Origin: Acidobacteriaceae bacterium
Lineage (GTDB): Bacteria > Acidobacteriota > Terriglobia > Terriglobales > Acidobacteriaceae
Length of the DNA stretch: 14,399 nt
Direction: 5' to 3'
Assembly (NCBI GenBank): GCA_003165855.1
Contig: PMXH01000491.1
Location: 1 to 14,399 of the forward strand
Shown here: positions 7,969 through 14,399 of the stretch, piece by piece
Layout: the number at the start of each line of letters is the position of its first letter
How positions within the stretch are numbered: the stretch's first letter is position 1
Program-made: the position numbers and the translations under genes
The notes under the pieces: generated by a model
The model's database searches: none
What the model saw: only the letters and a program-made list of their open reading frames with translations
What the model was told of the DNA's origin: nothing

Positions 7969-9528
7969 CTAGGAACCGGTTGGTGGTGCGCCGCCCGTTG
8001 CGTCGTCCTGACCGAGACCGACCGTTGGGCGCAGCGTCAAACTGCCATCCGTATTCAGACCTTGCCGGCATGCCCAGCGCACCGGATGCTTTTGCCCTTT
8101 GACTTCGATTTCCGCTCTAAGTCTCAGTCCCTTCCAGTTCGTTCCCTTGGGCAACGGGAACTTCGCCTGACGGACTTTTCCTGGAAGCGGATAGCCAGCG
8201 TCGAGACTCCCTTCCACGTTCACTTTCCCATCCTCACTGGCTACCGAGACGCGCAACACGCCGGGGACGCCGGCAATCCCGTCGTTCGCAAAGCCAATAA
8301 TCAAGCCTGGATAGCCGGCTTCTTCATAGCTCCACACCCATGAGGGCCGAACCCGGTAGCCAACCTTGCGCGCCAGTCCGTCAATCGCACCGGGAAACTG
8401 GCGGTAGTAGCTGAGGATTCGATCGGCCTGGATGCGGTGCCAATTCCATAGCGAAAAATAGCAAGCGCCCACATCCTGCACATGGTGGATAACGTTGTCG
8501 GTATAGGTCACGCCTTCATCCAACCCTAGGTGTTGCGGCGACCCATCCGACATTCCGACTTCCACCGTAACTCCCGTCCAAGGCGGGCGGTTGCTCAGTT
8601 CTTCGATCTGCTCGTTTTCAATGAAGACCGTATCGGTCCGCAGCCAGTTGAAACTTCGGACGGTACGTTCGAGCAGTTCAGAATTGCCCACCTTGCTGAA
8701 GTCCGGCTGCGTGTTCGTGGCCAGTGGCGTCTTCCTCCAGCGCTCTGCCTGATGCTGGAACATGCTCACGAAGGTTTTTTCCGCCGTGACGGAGTCGGGA
8801 AAGGGGTTCGACTGCAGCGGCCAGGTGTGTCCCTCGCCCCAGAATCCGTACATAACCGTGTCGACGTACTCCACGTCGGGATGGCCGTCGTAGGCATCCG
8901 CCAGCAGGTCCACCAGTTCCTGAAATGCAGACTGGAATGCGGGATCGTCATAGCGAGGTTCATACCTCGATCGACCCTCCCATTCGCCCAGCTTCACCAT
9001 CGGCACCTTCTGCCGCAAAAATTCCGGCAGCGCGAGATCGGGAATGTCCGGGTTACTTATCATCACGCGGAATCCAACCCGCTTCCCATACATCCGTGCC
9101 AGATCGAAGGTCAGCTTCCAGTGCTCGCACAGGTCGAGTCTTCCGGGCCGCTGCTGCACGTCTTTCCAGTTCACGCGGATGTAGAGTTTCGTCCCGAGCG
9201 GCAACTTGACCAGGTTTTCGATGGACTGAGCCAGTGTCTCCCTATCTTTCTTCGCTGGCCCCACTTCATCGCAGACATAGGTGATGAGACCCATTCCATA
9301 GTTGGGCACGATCTCCTGAGAAGGAGTTAGAGCCATGACCACATTCCAACTGGGATAATCGTCGGCGGAGAAAGGTCCCTGATAGAGGCGGTCAGGCACC
9401 GGTGGCCCGGAACCGAAGTCATACTTGTCGAAATTGTGAGTGGGAATATTCCCCAGAAGCGGTTCGCTGCCAAGTCCCGCCGCTACTGCGATCGCACCGC
9501 CAGCTTTCAGGAATGATCTTCGCTGCAT
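7969..9528 (-). CDS. Tat-exported TIM-barrel glycosidase-like protein (DUF4832-like)
   Basis: A 519-residue protein with a twin-arginine leader: MQRRSFLKAGG followed by a mildly hydrophobic stretch to about residue 26. Residues about 75-375 look like a TIM barrel. YVDTVMYGFWGEGHTWP (residues 221-237) is the strongest motif; its WGE-H-T pattern is like the GFWGEWHT signature I associate with DUF4832-type proteins and clan GH-A-like barrels, making Glu232 a candidate acid. VFIENEQIEE (301-310) and VTVEVGMSDG (320-329) offer possible second acids (Glu304, Glu323). Residues about 395-500 look like a C-terminal beta-sandwich, followed by a Gly/Pro/Thr-rich tail. Enzymatic activity is inferred, not shown. 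It sits 41 bases after the GH135-like gene and 91 bases before the next one, in what looks like one transcription unit. A weak TAGG lies six bases before the ATG. Confidence 0.85.
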   Translation of the reverse strand: MQRRSFLKAGGAIAVAAGLGSEPLLGNIPTHNFDKYDFGSGPPVPDRLYQGPFSADDYPSWNVVMALTPSQEIVPNYGMGLITYVCDEVGPAKKDRETLAQSIENLVKLPLGTKLYIRVNWKDVQQRPGRLDLCEHWKLTFDLARMYGKRVGFRVMISNPDIPDLALPEFLRQKVPMVKLGEWEGRSRYEPRYDDPAFQSAFQELVDLLADAYDGHPDVEYVDTVMYGFWGEGHTWPLQSNPFPDSVTAEKTFVSMFQHQAERWRKTPLATNTQPDFSKVGNSELLERTVRSFNWLRTDTVFIENEQIEELSNRPPWTGVTVEVGMSDGSPQHLGLDEGVTYTDNVIHHVQDVGACYFSLWNWHRIQADRILSYYRQFPGAIDGLARKVGYRVRPSWVWSYEEAGYPGLIIGFANDGIAGVPGVLRVSVASEDGKVNVEGSLDAGYPLPGKVRQAKFPLPKGTNWKGLRLRAEIEVKGQKHPVRWACRQGLNTDGSLTLRPTVGLGQDDATGGAPPTGS

Positions 9529-9569
9529 CCTCAGCCTACTCTCACGGTCGAAATGCTCGGAGTGTGAAA

Positions 9570-10817
9570 TTACTGTAGGTGGTTGGTAATGTCGAACACC
9601 AGTCCGGTGTTGCTCAGGCTAACCGGCAAGACATAGCTGTCATAGATTGGATGGCCGTCAGCGTCCAAAGCCCGGATCTGAACATTCACTGCCTTCGTGC
9701 CGCCCAGGCTTGCCGTATCGAAGCTCGCAACCTGAACGCCGGGATCGAGAAGGTCGAGCGCGGCATGCGCGGCGATTTCCTTCCAGCTCCAATCCGTGCC
9801 TGTGCCCGTGTATTGCCACAGACGCCCTGTGCCGGCCTCGGTTGCGAACATGTATTCCGCGCCAACCGAAATGCCGCCGCCGTTGTATCCGGTCTTCGAA
9901 TTCTGATCGGTGTCGAGAAATATCTGCCAGTTGGCCGCGCTCGCACCGTCCCAGCGAATCGAAGTGCGCCCCGGCGCCCGATTGCCTTGGGCATCGAAAG
10001 CGTCCGGCCATGCGCTGGCAAACGGGGCTTGCACGGCCTGTTGTTCCACCGCCGCGGTTTCTGCTGCCCAGTACGGCGGGGGGCTCGCGTACGGATTACT
10101 TGTTTCCTGCGTCAGGTAAACCCAGCCGGCGTTGCGCTGCTTGGCTAGTTCCAACGCGGTCTGGACTTGGTCTGCACCCATGCCATAAATGATGTGCCAG
10201 AAGCGGTCGGGTGGGTACTTATGCACCCACGCATAGTCGACATAGTCGTTCTTATAGGTCGATAAACCTTGGTCTTCCCAGTTCATCAGGATGTTGGCGA
10301 TCCCCATCCAGCAGTCGCTTGGACTATAGGTTCCCGGATTGATCACCGTGATCCGCGCTCCCGCCTTTTCGTGCACGTAGTTTGTCAGTGCCTCGTAGTA
10401 CAAGAACTGGTTGGGAAGAAACGGATTGCTGGCGGTGCAATCGGTGGGCGCCTCATCGAAGAACATGCCATCGACCAGGTAGTTGCGGTATACCGCATCG
10501 ATCTTCTGCCGGATAATGTGGGGATCCCGCGCGCCGTATTCGGTGTAGGTATATCCGATAACGAAGATGCCTTGCTTGCGGGTAGCGCGGATCGCCCGAT
10601 CCACGCTCGGATAGTAGGTTTCGTCGTCTCCGTTATCGAGGTTCACGATCATGATACCGACGGCCTTCGCCCCCGGCGCCGCCCACGCTGTCCATTGCGG
10701 CGACCCCGGATCTTGATAGGATGGCGCGCCGATCCGCGTTTGGCCTGCGGTCATCACCGCCGCCAAAAGAACGATGAGCCATCCACTGAGCCTGATCCCG
10801 CGCTGCGCGCTTCTCAT
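9570..10817 (-). CDS. Secreted spherulin-4/GH135-like glycosidase with C-terminal beta-sandwich
   Basis: A 415-residue protein with a Sec leader (MRSAQRGIRL, hydrophobic 11-24). The start is supported by GAGG seven bases upstream. Residues about 28-262 fit the spherulation-specific family 4 barrel: GIMIVNLDNGDD (54-65, matching the family's IINP-SGP stretch), GIFVIGYTYTEYGARD (83-98), VDGMFFDEAPTD (115-126) and ILMNWEDQG (176-184). Fungal Sph3, founder of GH135, cleaves galactosaminogalactan as an alpha-1,4-N-acetylgalactosaminidase and uses an adjacent Asp-Glu pair plus a distal Glu; Asp121, Glu122 and Glu181 are the positional candidates here. Residues about 265-408 form a separate domain with WQIFLDTDQNSKTGYNGGG (297-315), typical of a carbohydrate-binding-type beta-sandwich; Tyr/Trp-rich strands follow. 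It is the first gene after the receptor (33-base spacer). Activity on a hexosamine polymer is a hypothesis. GH114/GH166-like barrels are the nearest alternative. Confidence 0.85.
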   Translation of the reverse strand: MRSAQRGIRLSGWLIVLLAAVMTAGQTRIGAPSYQDPGSPQWTAWAAPGAKAVGIMIVNLDNGDDETYYPSVDRAIRATRKQGIFVIGYTYTEYGARDPHIIRQKIDAVYRNYLVDGMFFDEAPTDCTASNPFLPNQFLYYEALTNYVHEKAGARITVINPGTYSPSDCWMGIANILMNWEDQGLSTYKNDYVDYAWVHKYPPDRFWHIIYGMGADQVQTALELAKQRNAGWVYLTQETSNPYASPPPYWAAETAAVEQQAVQAPFASAWPDAFDAQGNRAPGRTSIRWDGASAANWQIFLDTDQNSKTGYNGGGISVGAEYMFATEAGTGRLWQYTGTGTDWSWKEIAAHAALDLLDPGVQVASFDTASLGGTKAVNVQIRALDADGHPIYDSYVLPVSLSNTGLVFDITNHLQ

Positions 10818-10824
10818 GTCTAAG

Positions 10825-10828
10825 CCTC
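10825..10828 (-). promoter_or_regulatory. Ribosome binding site of the GH135-like gene
   Basis: GAGG on the minus strand, seven bases before the ATG at 10817, within the 33-base spacer after the receptor stop codon. The spacer is too short for a separate promoter and terminator, supporting co-transcription with the receptor. Confidence 0.6.
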
Positions 10829-10850
10829 AGTCAATATCTGAATCGTGGCG

Positions 10851-13800
10851 CTAGAACTCGAACCGCACTCCGAACTGGAAGAAGCGGGGCGCTTCTCCAA
10901 TAGCGCCGCCAGAAATCGTGCCGAAAAACGGATTCGCCTGACCCGAACCTCCCACAGCCGAATTCGGTTGCCCAAAGCGCGGATGATTAGTGAAGTTGAA
11001 CATCTCCGCCCGCACCTCCAACCGCATGCCTTCTTTGGGTACGAACGATTTGTAAAGATTCAGATCCGCGTTGTGAATACCGTCGACGCGTAATCCAGAA
11101 AAATAGCGGGGTCCGTTGCCCGGAATCTGATCTCCTGGATCCGCAAAACAATTCGCATTGAAGAAGGAGTTCACCGGAGGAAGGCCATTGCTTATGGCTG
11201 TCGAATTCGCTTCCCAGTTCAAGGCCACGTCGTGCATGCTCGTCCCGCTCTTGAGCTGGGAACAGACAACCTCTGGACGCTGGGTGCCGTTGGCCAGGCG
11301 CGCGGTGGCCATGCCGATGGCCATCGGCTGCCCCGATTGTTGGGTGATCAGGGTTGCGACCGACCAGCCTCCGATGACCGCATCCACGGCTCGGTTCATA
11401 TCGCCGCCAATCCATTGTTTGCGGCCGATGGGCAGGTCTACAACCACGGCGGCCGCGAGCCGCTGGGGCGCGTCACTGGCGCCGATGCTGTGCTCCGCCT
11501 TCAGATTGTCCAGTTGTTGCGGAAGGCCGAGACTGAGCCCACCTACCCAGTTGTTCCGGCCTGCCGAAGAATAATCGGTCTCCTTCGATATGGTGTAGCT
11601 GCCTTCGAAGCTCACGTGGTGCGTGGTGCGCTTCTGAAAACGGAACTGCATCGCGTTGTACCAGGAATTCGCGCTCTCCAGCATCAGGCCCTCGAAATCG
11701 CCGGCGAATTGCGGGTACTTATTCAACAGATATGCCAAGGGCAAGGTCGATTGGCCGTAGTTGGAATTAACTTCATTGAAGCAAGGGTTGGAAGGGGTCG
11801 ATACGCAAGGGGTATTGAACATGTTGTAAAACGGATTGCCGACCTGGGTCTCAAGAAAATTGCTGACGCAGCTATCCGTCTGGCAGGTCGAGTCGGTGGG
11901 AGTGACAGCGGCCGCAACCTGGCCCACCAAGGACGAGGGGATGAAAGCCCGATTGTTGGTGCCAGACCAGGGTAGATGGGTGCTGCGGTTGGCAACGTAA
12001 TCGACGCCAACCTCGATCTCGCTGGGCAGCTCTCGCTGCACTCCCAGATTCCATTGGTAAATATCGGCATCCCGCGCCGCGGTCGTGCCCAGATCGTTCG
12101 CGTTCTGATAGCCCCAGTTTGCAAATTGGCCGTACTGCCTACCCTGCGGACCGGTAAAGCCCGTGGGAAACGGGTTTTCCAGAGTTGCCGATTGAGTGGC
12201 GAAATCGTTGTTAGTAAAAAACAGGTTGGCCGTTTTGCGGAACGCAGAGCCGGGGTACTGGAAGTTTGTGGCCGGGCTCATGCCAAAATAAATGCCGGCT
12301 CCGCCGCGCACCACCGTCTTGGAATCGAACGCGTAGGCAAAGCCCAGCCTCGGTCCGATGTCCTTGCGGTACGTCGGGACCGTCCTCATGCTGGAGGTGG
12401 CGAACTGCGTCGTGCCGAACAACTCCTGCGTCGCGGGAAGATTCAGCCCCACGCTCTGCATCGTCGCCTGCGCGCTCATCGTGCCTGCTGGCGCGGTGCC
12501 GGGAAGGCTCGCAAGATTGATGCCTACGCCGGAATCCGCCGTGAAATTGCTGAATTCGAGCTGGTTGTTGCGCGAGGTATAGGGCGAACTCCACTCGTAG
12601 CGCAGGCCTAGATTCAGCGTGAGCTTCGAATTCACCTTCCAGTCATCCTGGATGTAAAACCCTTGCTCCAATGACCGGTTGGCCACCGAGGGAGTCACTA
12701 ACAGCTGACTGGTTGCGTTGAGATTATCGCCGTAGCCAAGAGCCAAGCTGGCCAGCGGGTTGCCCGTCGTGATGGTCTCGATATTGTTTGGATTGCTGCA
12801 GGGTCCGTTGCAAATCTGCGTAGTGTCGCTGAATGGGTTTGGAGATGTGACGTCATCCGTAAAAGTCAGGAGGCCGGTCGGGTTGTTCGGCTGCCAGAAA
12901 TTGTTGTAAAAAATTCTCTGTTCCCCGCCCACCTTGATCAGGTGCGATCCTTTGGAGATCACCAACTGTGAGGAATAGCTCACCAGTGTGTGGCCGAATT
13001 TGGTGTAGATGCAGCACTGATCGTAGAGGTTATTCCACGGCAGATTCCCCTGCATCATAAACGTGGGCATGTGGTCGATCCCGTTGGCCTGCTCGAACAC
13101 GGAAGGCAATCCTTGCGTGCCAGACGGCAGTGACGCGTTGAAACCGGAGATTGTTGGGATACCCGGCAGCGACAGTTCGTGCACCCGGTCGACCGCCGCA
13201 TGGTTGGTCCAGATGATTCGCGGGTTCACGGTCCAGGAATATTCGAACGAGCCGTTTTGCGCCACAGTGACACCGCTGGCAATTCCATCATTATCGAAGC
13301 TATCGCCTAAGGTGAGCGGAGTGGTGTAGTTGTTCCAGCCGCGGCTGTAGCGGCCGTTGATGCGGTTTTTGTCGTTGATCTGGTGGTCCAGTTTAATGTC
13401 GAACTGGTAATCCGGCGCCTGCGCCAGCGTTGTGTAGTTATAGTTACCGAATTCGTTCGAGTTGCTGGGCTTCGGGTAGAGATTGAGCACAGCCATTCCG
13501 ATAGGATCCCGTTCGCCCACCGGGATGACTCCTCCGTCCTGCACTAGCGGCCGGCACATCGTGCCGGGTGTCGCCGGCGCCGGACAGGGAACGAGAGGCT
13601 GCTTCGGATCGTAAATGGGATTTGTAAGTCCCGAGAAGTCGCCTTGCCGTTCCGCCATGGTGGGTACGGTCACGAGCCCGCTGACCGCGCTGGAGCTTTT
13701 CACCTTCTCGAAGTCAACAAAAAAGAATGTCTTGTTCTTCTTGATTGGCCCGCCGAGCGAGAAGCCACCCTGGTCACGCTTGCTGTCTGGCTTGGGGTTG

Positions 13801-14399
13801 GGCGCGGGATTAAAGAAATCCCGAGCATCGATCCCCGGACGCTGCAGGAAATACCAGCCCGTGCCATGGAAGGCGTTGGTTCCGCTCTTCAACACCATAT
13901 TTACCACGGTGCCGCCATTGTTGCCGAACTCCGCCGAAAAGCTGTTGTTCTGCACTTTGAATTCCTGCACGGAATCAACCAGGGGCTCGTAGTACACGTT
14001 GGTGTTTCCACCCTCGCCTTGTTCCGGCGCGCTGATGAGGGCGCCGTCCAGCCGTATCTCGGCGGTCGCGTTGCGCTGCCCGTTGGAACTGAAGTTCGTT
14101 CCGGCCGGATAGTTATCCCCTGTGCCCGATCCCGCCACCTCGGTGACGCCCGCCGCCAGGAACGTCAGACCGAAGTAGTCGCGGCCCATCAACGGGATTT
14201 CGTTTATGTACTCGTGGGTGATGTCCGTGCCCAACGTCGCGTTGTCCGTGTCCAGCAGAGGCGGCGCGGCCGTAACGCTGATAGAAGTCGATGCGCCTGC
14301 AATGTCCAGCCTGAAGTTCAGCGATGACTCCTGATCGACCGCCAGAACCACTCCGGTCCGTTCCGCCGAACGAAAGCCGTGGGCCTCAACCTTGACGGC
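10851..14399 (-). CDS. TonB-dependent receptor with carboxypeptidase-regulatory-like N-terminus (Oar-like), 5' end cut by window edge
   Basis: The frame is open to the window edge (1182 visible residues). The GTG at 14351 is not the start: the 16 residues before it (AVKVEAHGFRSAERTG) are the end of a carboxypeptidase-regulatory-like beta-sandwich. Next come VTAAPPLLDTDNATLGTD and INEIPLMGRDYF, the plug-domain entry, then SFSAEFGNNGGTVVNMVLKSGTN, the hallmark end of the plug in acidobacterial receptors (roughly visible residues 55-175). The rest is the 22-strand outer-membrane barrel, with large loops, ending in VRFEF; a C-terminal Phe is usual for BAM-inserted proteins. Missing are probably the signal peptide and the start of the first domain. 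These receptors are believed to take up or bind oligosaccharides or other large ligands, energised by TonB. No SusD-like partner is seen. Twelve cysteines, mostly in close pairs, lie in probable loops. The stop is 33 bases from the GH135-like gene. Confidence 0.95.
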   Translation of the reverse strand, partial: AVKVEAHGFRSAERTGVVLAVDQESSLNFRLDIAGASTSISVTAAPPLLDTDNATLGTDITHEYINEIPLMGRDYFGLTFLAAGVTEVAGSGTGDNYPAGTNFSSNGQRNATAEIRLDGALISAPEQGEGGNTNVYYEPLVDSVQEFKVQNNSFSAEFGNNGGTVVNMVLKSGTNAFHGTGWYFLQRPGIDARDFFNPAPNPKPDSKRDQGGFSLGGPIKKNKTFFFVDFEKVKSSSAVSGLVTVPTMAERQGDFSGLTNPIYDPKQPLVPCPAPATPGTMCRPLVQDGGVIPVGERDPIGMAVLNLYPKPSNSNEFGNYNYTTLAQAPDYQFDIKLDHQINDKNRINGRYSRGWNNYTTPLTLGDSFDNDGIASGVTVAQNGSFEYSWTVNPRIIWTNHAAVDRVHELSLPGIPTISGFNASLPSGTQGLPSVFEQANGIDHMPTFMMQGNLPWNNLYDQCCIYTKFGHTLVSYSSQLVISKGSHLIKVGGEQRIFYNNFWQPNNPTGLLTFTDDVTSPNPFSDTTQICNGPCSNPNNIETITTGNPLASLALGYGDNLNATSQLLVTPSVANRSLEQGFYIQDDWKVNSKLTLNLGLRYEWSSPYTSRNNQLEFSNFTADSGVGINLASLPGTAPAGTMSAQATMQSVGLNLPATQELFGTTQFATSSMRTVPTYRKDIGPRLGFAYAFDSKTVVRGGAGIYFGMSPATNFQYPGSAFRKTANLFFTNNDFATQSATLENPFPTGFTGPQGRQYGQFANWGYQNANDLGTTAARDADIYQWNLGVQRELPSEIEVGVDYVANRSTHLPWSGTNNRAFIPSSLVGQVAAAVTPTDSTCQTDSCVSNFLETQVGNPFYNMFNTPCVSTPSNPCFNEVNSNYGQSTLPLAYLLNKYPQFAGDFEGLMLESANSWYNAMQFRFQKRTTHHVSFEGSYTISKETDYSSAGRNNWVGGLSLGLPQQLDNLKAEHSIGASDAPQRLAAAVVVDLPIGRKQWIGGDMNRAVDAVIGGWSVATLITQQSGQPMAIGMATARLANGTQRPEVVCSQLKSGTSMHDVALNWEANSTAISNGLPPVNSFFNANCFADPGDQIPGNGPRYFSGLRVDGIHNADLNLYKSFVPKEGMRLEVRAEMFNFTNHPRFGQPNSAVGGSGQANPFFGTISGGAIGEAPRFFQFGVRFEF

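Noticed and set aside
11232..11975. Long open frame (247 codons) antisense to the receptor; similar ones at 13644-14327, 8530-9330, 6765-7535, 4819-5553 and 1593-2339
   Set aside because: All lie opposite genes with clear protein families, have Arg/His/Val-rich meaningless translations, and are explained by codon bias of the real gene suppressing stops on the other strand.
14349..14351. GTG at 14351 as the receptor start
   Set aside because: The frame continues upstream to the edge with typical carboxypeptidase-regulatory-like sequence, and a start here would lack any signal peptide.

Overview
The window (about 14.4 kb, GC-rich, tightly packed) looks like a chromosomal segment of a member of the Acidobacteriota, probably a soil-type Terriglobia relative. 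Three gene families point there: a very large TonB-dependent receptor with a carboxypeptidase-regulatory-like N-terminal region, tandem CRTAC1-type (FG-GAP/VCBS plus ASPIC/UnbV) proteins, and a secreted S9 prolyl-oligopeptidase-like peptidase. Each also occurs elsewhere, so this placement is an inference. I saw no tRNA, rRNA, CRISPR array, insertion sequence or phage gene.

Layout. On the + strand, bases 1-3032 carry two paralogous CRTAC1-family proteins. The first is cut by the left window edge. The second starts on a GTG that overlaps the stop of the first (GTGA), so the two are probably translationally coupled. They converge, with only 16 bases between, on a minus-strand gene for a secreted S9 peptidase most like the glutamyl-endopeptidase branch (S9D). 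A 341-base gene-free stretch lies upstream of that peptidase.

Right of the gap, four genes run on the minus strand (transcribed right to left) with short spacers of 33, 41 and 91 bases: (i) the TonB-dependent receptor, cut by the right edge; (ii) a secreted spherulin-4/GH135-like protein with a C-terminal beta-sandwich; (iii) a Tat-exported TIM-barrel protein resembling glycosidase-like DUF4832-type proteins; (iv) a Sec-secreted glycoside-hydrolase-like TIM barrel with a GATase-like middle domain. This resembles a SusD-less polysaccharide-utilisation locus. Three different exported glycosidase-like barrels would cut a polymer outside or in the periplasm, and the receptor would import or bind the products. 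The GH135 relationship makes a galactosamine/N-acetylgalactosamine-containing polymer a reasonable first substrate guess, but that is inference. No regulator, inner-membrane transporter or SusD-like protein is visible. This four-gene group is the most interesting part of the window.
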